Source: Lysobacterales bacterium (lineage in GTDB: Bacteria > Pseudomonadota > Gammaproteobacteria > Xanthomonadales > SZUA-36). From it: a stretch of 18,622 nt of DNA. Positions 7,320 to 14,146 of this stretch are shown one piece after another; position 1 is the first letter of the stretch; each line of letters begins with the position of its first letter. The stretch lies in the NCBI GenBank assembly GCA_029287515.1, contig JARFQZ010000039.1:1-18622 (forward strand). The letters run 5' to 3'. The notes beneath the pieces are model-generated. The model saw only the letters and a list, made by a program, of their open reading frames with translations, had not been told where the DNA came from and searched no databases. Position numbers and translations under genes: made by a program.

Positions 7320-8293
7320 TCAGCCGCCTGAATTGCGAAGTAAGTCAATACGCCATCCGCGCCGGCGCGCTTGATGCACGTCAACGCCTCGAGCACGACT
7401 GCCTGCTCATCCAGCCATCCGTTGATCGCCGCTGCCTTGAGCATCGCGTACTCGCCCGAAACCTGGTAAGCGAAAGTGGGTATCTCGAACGTTTCCTTGA
7501 CCCGGCGAATGATGTCCAGGTAGGGCAGGCCGGGCTTGACCATGAACATGTCAGCCCCTTCCTCGATGTCCAGTTCAACTTCCCTGAGCGCTTCGTTGGT
7601 GTTGGCCGGATCCATCTGGAATGAAAACTTGTTGGCGCCTTTGAGATTGCCGGCCGACCCCACGGCATCGCGGAACGGGCCGTAAAAACTGGAGGCATAC
7701 TTGGCGGAATAAGACAGGATCTGCTTGTTGGGAAATCCCTCGGTTTCAAGGGCCTGGCGGATTGCGGCGATCCTGCCGTCCATCATGTCGGAAGGCGCCA
7801 CGACGTCGGCGCCGGCCTCCGCATGAGACAGGGCCTGCTTGACCAGCACGTCCACGGTTTCATCATTGACCACGTAGCCGGTTTCATCGATAAGGCCGTC
7901 CAGCCCGTGCGATGTAAACGGATCGAGCGCCACGTCCGTGATGACCCCCAGTTCGGGAAAGCGTTCCTTCAGTGCCGTGCAGGTCCGTTGTGAGAGGCCC
8001 TCGGGATTCCATGCCTCGCGTGCATCGTCTGATTTGCAATCGGCAGGTACTACGGGAAACAGCGCAATGGCGGGAATACCCAGTTCCAGGCAACGCTCCG
8101 CCTGTGGCAGCAGCCGGTCTATGGTCATGCGTTCTACCCCCGGCATCGACTTGATCGGTTCCACCGCATCGTCTCCTTCAAGAACGAAAACAGGCCAGAT
8201 CAGGTCATCGCTGCTCAACCTGGTCTCGCGCATCATGCGGCGGGAGAAATCGTGGGCCCGCATTCTGCGCATGCGGGTAGCTGGAAAAGTCAT
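7301..8293 (-). CDS. hemB: Delta-aminolevulinic acid dehydratase (porphobilinogen synthase), zinc-independent type
   Basis: HemB condenses two 5-aminolevulinate molecules into porphobilinogen, the second committed step of tetrapyrrole synthesis. The 330-residue protein has both active-site lysines: Lys198 in SYSAKYAS and Lys253 (Schiff base) in MVKPG. Where zinc enzymes carry three cysteines, this one has DVALDPFTSHGLDG (120-133), with Ala122, Asp124 and Asp132. This is the Asp-type site of Pseudomonas HemB, which needs Mg2+ rather than active-site zinc. VAPSDMMDGRI, YGPFRDAVGSAGN and YQVSGEYAM are further family blocks. The ATG at 8293 has a good GAGGAA ribosome site. It lies 30 bases after engB and overlaps aroE by 19 bases. 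The other heme gene here, hemF, is on the opposite strand 6 kb away. Confidence 0.98.
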   Translation of the reverse strand: MTFPATRMRRMRAHDFSRRMMRETRLSSDDLIWPVFVLEGDDAVEPIKSMPGVERMTIDRLLPQAERCLELGIPAIALFPVVPADCKSDDAREAWNPEGLSQRTCTALKERFPELGVITDVALDPFTSHGLDGLIDETGYVVNDETVDVLVKQALSHAEAGADVVAPSDMMDGRIAAIRQALETEGFPNKQILSYSAKYASSFYGPFRDAVGSAGNLKGANKFSFQMDPANTNEALREVELDIEEGADMFMVKPGLPYLDIIRRVKETFEIPTFAYQVSGEYAMLKAAAINGWLDEQAVVLEALTCIKRAGADGVLTYFAIQAAEWLRDQ

Positions 8294-8323
8294 CGGCTTA
8301 TTCCTCGTTTGTGTGTGCTGATT

Positions 8324-8941
8324 TTAAACCCTCGGGGCAATTTCGTACCACTCATTAAGCCGGGAGATGAGCTCGGTCAGTCCGGTCCGGTTTTTTGACG
8401 AAAATACCTGGGCAGTCGCCCCGGGCGGCAGCGTTTTCCGGACTTTCAGTAAAGCAGCCTGGGCCGGTCCGCGCTTCAGCTTGTCACTCTTGGTCAGCAG
8501 CAGATGGCAGGGAACGCCCGAAACTGCGCACCAGTTCAACATCTGCTGGTCAAATTCGCGCATCGGATGACGAATGTCCATGACAAGCACAACGCCCTTC
8601 AGGCATTGCCTCTGTTCAAAGTATTTTCGCATGACCTGTTGCCAGTGAGCCTTCAGCTTTGCCGGCACCTTGGCGTATCCGTACCCGGGGAGATCTGCGA
8701 TCCGGCGCTCGGCATCGATGTCAAAGATAACGATTTGCTGGGTGCGGCCAGGTGTTTTGCTGGTGCGGGCCAGCGATTTTTGATCAGTCAAGGTATTGAT
8801 TGCACTGGATTTACCTGCATTGGACCGGCCTGCAAATGCCACTTCGAATCCTTCGTCCGGCGGCAGCTGTTGCAGCTTGTGAGCACTGATTACATAGCAA
8901 GCGGACCGGTAAGGGTTGTAAATTGTGGCTTTGGATGTCAT
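8324..8941 (-). CDS. engB: Ribosome biogenesis GTP-binding protein EngB (YsxC/YihA)
   Basis: A 205-residue TRAFAC-class GTPase needed for late assembly of the large ribosomal subunit. The G motifs are complete: G1 GRSNAGKS (38-45), the G2 region with TSKTPGRTQ (60-68), G3 DLPG (83-86) within DLPGYGYAKVP, G4 TKSD (150-153) and G5 SSKN (181-184). The length and N-terminal YRSACYVISAHKLQQLPPD are typical of the family. It is the first gene of a minus-strand group followed by hemB and aroE, and is divergent from the cytochrome c4 gene across 100 bases. From memory, Pseudomonas has engB between polA and cytochrome c4; here hemB, aroE, trmH and others separate it from polA. Confidence 0.97.
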   Translation of the reverse strand: MTSKATIYNPYRSACYVISAHKLQQLPPDEGFEVAFAGRSNAGKSSAINTLTDQKSLARTSKTPGRTQQIVIFDIDAERRIADLPGYGYAKVPAKLKAHWQQVMRKYFEQRQCLKGVVLVMDIRHPMREFDQQMLNWCAVSGVPCHLLLTKSDKLKRGPAQAALLKVRKTLPPGATAQVFSSKNRTGLTELISRLNEWYEIAPRV

Positions 8942-9041
8942 TTGATTGTCTGTTTAAGCTGGAACGTCGCGACTGAAACCGCGATAATATCGGGCCATTC
9001 TAGCCTGAATTCAGTTCAAACCGACTCTAGGAGATCGCAAA
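8942..9041. promoter_or_regulatory. Divergent intergenic region between engB and the cytochrome c4 gene
   Basis: This 100-base gap must hold promoters for both directions. It has an AT-rich core GATAATAT (8983-8990) that could serve either strand as a -10, but no good -35 at 16-18 bases. A weak + candidate is CTGAAA (8973-8978) with CATTCT (8996-9001), 17 bases apart. AGGAG (9029-9033) is the cytochrome gene's ribosome site, eight bases before its ATG. A perfect palindrome CTGAATTCAG is at 9005-9014. No clear regulator site is recognised. Confidence 0.3.
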
Positions 9042-9668
9042 ATGAGTTTTTTGCTCCGGGCCATAGCCAGTTCACTGGTCCTCGTCAGCCTGCAATCCTT
9101 CGCCCAGGGAGATCCCGCGGCGGGAGAAGCCAAAGCAGCCATCTGCGCTGCCTGCCATGGCGCTGACGGCAACAGCGCTGTTCCCAATTGGCCAAAACTT
9201 GCCGGTCAGCACCAGCAATACCTTGTGCGGCAGGCTACGCTGATCAAGGCCAATGCGCGCCCGGTGCCTGAAATGATGGGCATTACGCCCGGTTTGACGG
9301 AGCAGGATATTCTGGATATTTCTGCATTTTACTCAGAGCAAACCGCTACGGGCGGTGTTGCCGATGAATCGAAAGTAGTCCTGGGTGAACGTATTTACCG
9401 GGCGGGTAATGCAGAGTCCGGTGTACCGGCCTGCATGTCGTGCCACGGCCCGGCGGGCGAAGGCAATCCGCTTTCCGGCTACCCGGCGCTGGCCGGCCAG
9501 CATGCCGTTTACACGGCCAACATGCTGACCCGCTTCCGGGAGGGTGAGAACTGGGGTGAAGGTGACGATCCAAGCCAGATCATGAACGGATCGGCAGCGA
9601 GGCTGACCGACCAGGAAATCGAAGCGGTGGCCAGCTATCTCCAGGGACTGTACCTGAGAGCTGAATGA
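9042..9668 (+). CDS. Periplasmic diheme cytochrome c4
   Basis: A 208-residue exported diheme protein that shuttles electrons to terminal oxidases in many proteobacteria. A signal peptide spans about 1-21 (cleavage after SFA). Two class I cytochrome domains follow, each with one heme site: CAACH (35-39) and CMSCH (131-135). Likely axial methionines are in PEMMG (78-79) and IMNGS (181). The repeated layout KLAGQHQQYL and ALAGQHAVYT after each heme site shows the internal duplication characteristic of c4. The start is set by AGGAG eight bases upstream. Heme attachment requires the Ccm system, not present in this window, and reduced cysteines. The stop overlaps an ATG at 9665 (ATGA), but the downstream dsbA-like gene more likely starts at 9734. 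Confidence 0.95.
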   Translation: MSFLLRAIASSLVLVSLQSFAQGDPAAGEAKAAICAACHGADGNSAVPNWPKLAGQHQQYLVRQATLIKANARPVPEMMGITPGLTEQDILDISAFYSEQTATGGVADESKVVLGERIYRAGNAESGVPACMSCHGPAGEGNPLSGYPALAGQHAVYTANMLTRFREGENWGEGDDPSQIMNGSAARLTDQEIEAVASYLQGLYLRAE

Positions 9669-9722
9669 ACCGAATGAATGAACTGCGGTCAGTAGAACAT
9701 ATCCATAGAAACCGGAGTTTGC

Positions 9723-9727
9723 AGGAG
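9723..9727 (+). promoter_or_regulatory. Ribosome binding site of the DsbA-like gene, decides the start
   Basis: AGGAG lies six bases before the ATG at 9734 and nine before the ATG at 9737. Either gives a product beginning directly with a signal peptide. Starting at 9665 would place 23 polar residues ahead of that signal. Confidence 0.6.
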
Positions 9728-9733
9728 CAATCA

Positions 9734-10414
9734 ATGATGACACACGTATTTACGAAGATGGCAGGGCTTTGCCTGGCCTTACTGATGTTTTCCATGGCCT
9801 CGCATGCCCAGGGCGGCGAGGCAGGCAAATACCAGGAAGGGCTGCATTACTCTCTAATCGAAGGGGCCCCGGTCAAGTCGGGCGACACCATGGTCCTGGA
9901 AGAAGCGTTCAGCTATCTCTGCACTCACTGCAATACGTTTGACCCCTACGTGGAAAGCTGGAAAAAGAGAAAGCCGGATAACGTGGAGTTCAGAAGAATA
10001 CCCGTTGGTTTCGGGCGGGGATCGTGGGAGCTGTATGCTCGTGGTTACGTGACCGCACAAATGATGAATGTTCCGGACGAGGCCCACCTTGCGCTGATGG
10101 ATCGCATCTGGAATGAAAAGGATATCATCAGGAACATGGATGAATTGGCCGCTTTTTACAGCCAGTTCGGGCTCGACAAGGAAAAATTTCTTTCTACATC
10201 CCGTTCTTTCGCAGTGGACAGCAAGCTGCGCAGGGACCAGCAACTGGTTCAGACTTACGGGATTCGTGGCACGCCGGCACTGGTGCTGAATGGCAAGTAC
10301 CGCATAACAGGCAATGCCGCTGTCGCCAGCTATGACGCCATGTTTGACGTTGTAGATTACCTGATAGCACAGGAAGCGGCGTCCGTGCAGCAAGCCAGTG
10401 TCGCATCCGACTGA
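9734..10414 (+). CDS. DsbA-family periplasmic thiol:disulfide oxidoreductase with CTHC active site
   Basis: A 226-residue exported thioredoxin-fold protein. The signal peptide is about residues 1-25 (cleavage after SHA). The active site is EAFSYLCTHCNTF, with the redox pair Cys63-Thr-His-Cys66; most DsbA proteins have CPHC. The cis-proline loop is GIRGTPALVLNGKYRI (176-191; Pro181), and the helical insertion between them (MDRIWNEKDIIRNMDELAAF in outline) is DsbA-like. The likely role is introducing disulfides into exported proteins, re-oxidised by a DsbB not present here. It follows cytochrome c4 by 65 bases, an order I recall from Pseudomonas (cytochrome c4-dsbA). The longer start at 9665 overlaps the cytochrome stop but lacks a good ribosome site. 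Its last 17 bases overlap the EEP gene. Confidence 0.9.
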   Translation: MMTHVFTKMAGLCLALLMFSMASHAQGGEAGKYQEGLHYSLIEGAPVKSGDTMVLEEAFSYLCTHCNTFDPYVESWKKRKPDNVEFRRIPVGFGRGSWELYARGYVTAQMMNVPDEAHLALMDRIWNEKDIIRNMDELAAFYSQFGLDKEKFLSTSRSFAVDSKLRRDQQLVQTYGIRGTPALVLNGKYRITGNAAVASYDAMFDVVDYLIAQEAASVQQASVASD

Positions 10415-11237
10415 AACAGCTTCCGAAACTGGCCAGAAACTCCGTTTTCTGAGCTTCAACATCCAGGCGGGGACCTCTACAGCCCGGTATCACCATTACG
10501 TCACACACAGCTGGCGACAGGTTTTGCCACACGCCAAGCGGGTGAAAAACCTGGACGCCATTGCTGACCTGGTGTCGCCTTATGACATGGTGGCGCTGCA
10601 GGAAGTGGATTCCGGAAGTCTGAGGTCAGGTTACATCAACCAGTCGCGCTACCTGGCAAACCATGCCGGCATGCCTTTCTGGTGTCACCAGTCAAATCGC
10701 AAAGTAGGAACGGTCGCCTACGCAGGAAACGGTTTCCTCAGCCGCTTTGAGCCGGATGCGGTGGAAGAACATCGTTTGCCGGGTGTAATTCCAGGGCGGG
10801 GAACCCTGCTGGTACGCTATGGCGATGGCTTTAACGGCCTGGATATCGCCGTGGTTCACCTGGCGCTGGGAAAACGTGCGCGCGCCCAGCAGCTCAGGTT
10901 CCTGGCCCGTGAGCTCGACAGCAGCCGGCACCTGGTGGTACTGGGCGATTTCAATACCCAGGTGGATACCCCTCACATACTGGAGTTGCGCGATACCCTG
11001 GCTTTGCAGGCGCCGACCCGGGGGATGCCAACCTACCCTTCCTGGCAGCCACAGCGCGCCATCGATCATGTCCTGGTCAGCAAAACGCTCGGGGTTGGAA
11101 CGGCTGAAGTCCTGGATGTGGCCTTTTCCGACCATTGCCCGGTTGCGCTGGAAATCAGCTTGCCGCGGGACCTGCGCCTGCAGGAGGCCACTCGACCGGT
11201 CATCAGCGTGGAAACGGGTACCGGCCTGCGGAACTAG
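10398..11237 (+). CDS. Endonuclease/exonuclease/phosphatase (EEP) family protein
   Basis: A 279-residue protein of the EEP superfamily (DNase I, ExoIII/APE1 and phosphoesterase fold). Motifs in order: FNIQAG (20-25; Asn21), ALQEVD (66-71; metal-binding Glu69), VVHLALG (152-158; His154), LGDFNTQ (182-188; Asp184, Asn186), AIDHVLVS (221-228; Asp223) and SDHCPVALEI (244-253; Asp245, His246). All catalytic positions appear present. No signal peptide is seen, so it is probably cytoplasmic. The start is GTG at 10398 within the end of the dsbA-like gene, with only a weak ribosome site, implying coupling; no better start precedes the first motif. Its stop shares a CTAG with the convergent permease gene. 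The substrate (DNA, RNA, phospholipid or nucleotide) cannot be decided from sequence. Confidence 0.87.
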   Translation: MSHPTETASETGQKLRFLSFNIQAGTSTARYHHYVTHSWRQVLPHAKRVKNLDAIADLVSPYDMVALQEVDSGSLRSGYINQSRYLANHAGMPFWCHQSNRKVGTVAYAGNGFLSRFEPDAVEEHRLPGVIPGRGTLLVRYGDGFNGLDIAVVHLALGKRARAQQLRFLARELDSSRHLVVLGDFNTQVDTPHILELRDTLALQAPTRGMPTYPSWQPQRAIDHVLVSKTLGVGTAEVLDVAFSDHCPVALEISLPRDLRLQEATRPVISVETGTGLRN

Positions 11238-11249
11238 GCCTGGAACCCG
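11215..11249. terminator. Hairpin spanning the shared CTAG stop of the EEP and TauE/SafE genes
   Basis: CGGGTACCGGCCT (11215-11227) pairs with AGGCCTGGAACCCG (11236-11249): three helical blocks of five, two and five pairs, with one mismatch and one bulged base, and an eight-base loop. Both stop codons lie at the loop edge. It is symmetrical enough to act on both transcripts. No T-run follows on either strand, so classic intrinsic termination is not established. Confidence 0.4.
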
Positions 11250-12022
11250 ATCAGCATTCTTATTCCGACCAGGACCAGGAAACCCCCAAAGATTTTCTTT
11301 ACCAGTTCGGGCGGCAGTCGGTGTACGGTGGCTGCACCCAGGGGCGCTGCAAAAACACTGGTCACCGCAATTCCGAGGAAAGCGGGCAGGTGGAGATATC
11401 CCAGTGCTCCGGCGGGCATGTCACCGCGGAGCCCGAAGAATACGAAAGAGATGGAGCCGGCGATGGCTATCGGATAACCGCATGCCGCAGAAGTTGCAAC
11501 GGCGTTCTGGGCTTTCACTCCGTGCCATAATTGCCAGGGTCCCGTCAGGGCTCCCCCTCCGATTCCAACCAGGCTGGATATCGCACCGATGACAAGACCA
11601 GTGAAACTGGCGCCGGGTTGGCCCGGTAACGGTTTTTCCCCGATGGGCTTGCGGCCAAGGATCAACTGCAGGCCGGCCAGGACGGCAAAAATACCCACGA
11701 CCCGGATCAGGGATTCAGCCTGCAGGCTGTTGGCGATGGCCGCGCCCAGCACGGCGCCGGCGGCCAGGCCTGCCGCGAGAGATCGGACCACTGACCACCG
11801 CACCGCCTTTTTCCAATGGTGCGCGATGATCGAACTCAGCGATGTCAGCAGCATGGTGCCCAATGATGTGGCAATGGCCATGTGGATGGCCCACGGGGCT
11901 GTCTGAGGGTCCCTGAGGAAGAAAAAGGTCAGTGCAGGCACTACCACGAACCCCCCGCCAATACCCAGGAATCCGGCAAGATACCCGGCGAGCAGGCCGG
12001 TCAATGCAAATTCAACGATCAT
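11234..12022 (-). CDS. Sulfite exporter TauE/SafE-family membrane permease
   Basis: A 262-residue, strongly hydrophobic protein with about eight transmembrane segments in two homologous halves. Each half carries the family's glycine motif: GFLGIGGGFVVVPAL (17-31) and SLVGIGGGALTGPW (150-163). Each is followed by a related ATS helix (ATSLGTMLLTSL from 51, ATSAACGYPIAI from 176). Family members export or import sulfur-containing anions such as sulfite, sulfoacetate or thiosulfate, but the substrate is not predictable from sequence, and no sulfur genes are nearby. The ATG complements 12020-12022. The gene stands alone on this strand, convergent with the EEP gene (one CTAG provides both stops) and divergent from the lytic transglycosylase. 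Confidence 0.9.
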   Translation of the reverse strand: MIVEFALTGLLAGYLAGFLGIGGGFVVVPALTFFFLRDPQTAPWAIHMAIATSLGTMLLTSLSSIIAHHWKKAVRWSVVRSLAAGLAAGAVLGAAIANSLQAESLIRVVGIFAVLAGLQLILGRKPIGEKPLPGQPGASFTGLVIGAISSLVGIGGGALTGPWQLWHGVKAQNAVATSAACGYPIAIAGSISFVFFGLRGDMPAGALGYLHLPAFLGIAVTSVFAAPLGAATVHRLPPELVKKIFGGFLVLVGIRMLIGFQA

Positions 12023-12026
12023 CTGC

Positions 12027-12055
12027 TTGCTGATTAAGGCTCATTTTCATATTCT
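12027..12055 (+). promoter_or_regulatory. Possible promoter of the lytic transglycosylase gene
   Basis: TTGCTG (12027-12032) and TATTCT (12050-12055) are 17 bases apart, each a partial match to the sigma-70 consensus. If real, transcription would begin near 12062 and the true start codon would be downstream of 12027. The match is weak. Confidence 0.2.
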
Positions 12056-14120
12056 GGTGCTCGTGATTTCCCTCTTGATCAAAAGTCTCGCTCAGCGTGC
12101 CCGGCGGTGCAGCCGCCCACTCGAGTTTAACCCTACGGCGCTCTCGCAAACAGGGCTGAATTTGCTGTTTTTGATATCGGCGCTGATTTCCAGTGCGGTC
12201 GCCGACACCGGCGACTCCGCGGAACGGGAAAAATTCAGCACGGCCTGGCGGGCCGCGGCAAACGGCAGCCGCGCCGATTTTGAGCGGTTGATGCCTCAAC
12301 TCGAAGATTATCTGTTATACCCGTATCTGCGTTATGAGGACCTGCGTCACCGGCGTGCGAAGGTGCCTGACGAAGAAATGGCAGGGTTCCTGTCCGGGCA
12401 CAGGGACTGGGCGTTCACCGCGGGTCTTGAACGGGCATGGCTTCGCACGCTGGGTGAAAGCGGCCGGTGGGAATCCCTGCTGCAGCATGCGCCCGGTGAG
12501 ATCGAAGACACCGAGGTCGATTGCTTCCTGGCGCAGGCACGCATAAAGACTGGGCAAACCGAGGGCCTGGTTTCTGTCGCACAGTCGCTATGGACGGTGG
12601 GCAAGTCCCAACCCGATGCCTGTGATCCCGTTTTTCGGTGGTTGAAAAGCGAAGGAGGTGTCACCAGCGGACTGGCGTGGGAGCGGATCACAAGAGCAAT
12701 GGAAGCCAGGCAGCCCAAATTCACTCTCTACCTGTCGCGTTACCTGGCGCCGGAAGACAAGGTCTGGGCCGACCGGTGGTATCAGCTGGACCGGAGTGCT
12801 TACCGGCAGCTGAAAAAGGCTGCGAAATGGCCTGACCAGGACAAAAGCCGGAAAATCGCTGCTTACGGACTCAGAAGGCTGGCCAGGTCCGATCCGGACC
12901 GGGCCTGGGAAACCTGGCTGGCAATAGAGTCCGGTTTCAGCTGGGGAAGCGATACCAGGGGAGGGATCCTTAGGGAAATTGCCCTGTGGTCGGCAGTTGA
13001 AGGGGTGGATGGCACACCCGTTCGAATGGACGCCGTTCCAGTGCCGCTCAGAGACGGAAAGCTGATGGAGTGGTGGGTCCGGTTCAACCTGTCCAACGAA
13101 TTCTGGGGCGACGCGGTAGAGACGATTGAAGGTATGCCGCCGGAACAGCGTGACGACGCTCGCTGGAGGTTCTGGAATGCACGCGCGCTTTTCGAAACCG
13201 GTGAAAGGGAAGCATCGGAGGCTCTGCTGGCCGAGCTTGCACTGGAGGCGAACTATTATGGGTTCCTTGCTGCTGACCTGCTGGATCTCCCCTATACCAT
13301 CTGTCCGGAGGAACCGAATGTAACCCGGGCACATGTTGATACCCTGAGAGAGCAGGCGGGTTTTCAACGGGCGCTGGAGCTGCGCAAAGCAGGTATTCCC
13401 AACTGGTCTCGAAGTGAGTGGAAAATTGCAGTTAAAACACTGGACCGGGATGGGCTTCGGGCGGCCGCTGCACTGTCCACCCAGGAAAACTGGCCTGACA
13501 TGGCTATTTTCGCATTGGGAAACAGCGGCGATCTGCGCTGGTACGAGTGGCGGTTTCCGCTGGAGTACGCCGGCCTGGTGGAAGAGCAGGCCAGCAACCG
13601 CGGTCTCGATTCAGCATGGGTAATGGGCCTGATGCGTTCTGAAAGCGCCATGGCGGAGGATGCGATCTCATCAGCCGGAGCTCGCGGGCTGATGCAGGTG
13701 ATGCCGGGTACGGCCAGGCAACTGGCGAGGCAACACTCTTTCAAGTACACGGGCTATCAGCAGCTCATGCGGGCAGAAGACAATATACGCTTCGGTACGA
13801 CTTATCTTCGGGATCTCCTTGACCGCTTCGGAAATAATCAGGTACTGGTGTCCGGCGCCTATAATGCAGGTCCTCACGTTGTTGAACGCTGGATGACAGA
13901 GCGCAAGACGGAAGATCCGGCGATTTGGGTTGAAACGATTCCTTATTTCGAGACCAGGGATTACATTCCGCGTGTCCTGGCGTTTTCCACAATCTACGAC
14001 TGGCGGATGCAAAATTCCGTATCGCGGGTGTCTTCCCGAATGCCCGCATTCGACGAGTCTGAACCCGGTTCAGCGCACACCGGATCATCGGCAGAGGTCG
14101 TGTGCCGAACATCCGGCTGA
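12027..14120 (+). CDS. Soluble lytic murein transglycosylase (Slt70-type)
   Basis: An exported lytic transglycosylase that cleaves peptidoglycan between MurNAc and GlcNAc, forming 1,6-anhydroMurNAc. Residue numbers use the TTG at 12027. The long middle region is helical and TPR-like, forming the Slt70 superhelix. The C-terminal goose-lysozyme-like domain has LMRSESAM with catalytic Glu539, GARGLMQVMPGTA (551-563) and SGAYNAGP (609-616). The start is uncertain: no ATG exists in frame upstream of the signal-like segment GLNLLFLISALISSAVA, and candidates are TTG 12027, GTG 12057, GTG 12063, TTG 12075 and TTG 12162. Starting at 12162 gives 652 residues, close to the 645 of E. coli Slt, but removes all charge before the signal. 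No candidate has a strong ribosome site. The gene is divergent from the TauE/SafE permease. Confidence 0.9.
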   Translation: MLIKAHFHILVLVISLLIKSLAQRARRCSRPLEFNPTALSQTGLNLLFLISALISSAVADTGDSAEREKFSTAWRAAANGSRADFERLMPQLEDYLLYPYLRYEDLRHRRAKVPDEEMAGFLSGHRDWAFTAGLERAWLRTLGESGRWESLLQHAPGEIEDTEVDCFLAQARIKTGQTEGLVSVAQSLWTVGKSQPDACDPVFRWLKSEGGVTSGLAWERITRAMEARQPKFTLYLSRYLAPEDKVWADRWYQLDRSAYRQLKKAAKWPDQDKSRKIAAYGLRRLARSDPDRAWETWLAIESGFSWGSDTRGGILREIALWSAVEGVDGTPVRMDAVPVPLRDGKLMEWWVRFNLSNEFWGDAVETIEGMPPEQRDDARWRFWNARALFETGEREASEALLAELALEANYYGFLAADLLDLPYTICPEEPNVTRAHVDTLREQAGFQRALELRKAGIPNWSRSEWKIAVKTLDRDGLRAAAALSTQENWPDMAIFALGNSGDLRWYEWRFPLEYAGLVEEQASNRGLDSAWVMGLMRSESAMAEDAISSAGARGLMQVMPGTARQLARQHSFKYTGYQQLMRAEDNIRFGTTYLRDLLDRFGNNQVLVSGAYNAGPHVVERWMTERKTEDPAIWVETIPYFETRDYIPRVLAFSTIYDWRMQNSVSRVSSRMPAFDESEPGSAHTGSSAEVVCRTSG

Positions 14121-14133
14121 AGCTAACTCAGGC

Positions 14134-14140
14134 AAAGGAG
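14134..14140 (+). promoter_or_regulatory. Ribosome binding site of the NDUFA9-like gene, decides the start
   Basis: AAAGGAG sits six bases before the ATG at 14147. The frame is open back to a GTG at 14102, inside the transglycosylase gene, but the ribosome site and the position of the Rossmann strand fix 14147. Confidence 0.75.
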
Positions 14141-14146
14141 CAAACT

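Noticed and set aside
8942..8960. FNR/Anr-like site (TTGAT half-site) upstream of cytochrome c4
   Set aside because: Only one half-site resembles the consensus; the second half ATCAA is absent at the right spacing.
9005..9014. Palindrome CTGAATTCAG as an operator
   Set aside because: It is a ten-base palindrome with no resemblance to a known operator and no second copy nearby.
9665..9733. DsbA-like gene starting at the ATGA overlap with the cytochrome c4 stop
   Set aside because: It would put 23 polar residues before the signal peptide; a better ribosome site precedes 9734. The alternative remains possible.
10819..11592. Long + strand frame overlapping the EEP gene and the permease
   Set aside because: It runs out of frame across two well-supported genes; Arg/Trp/Ser-rich composition is typical of a shadow frame.
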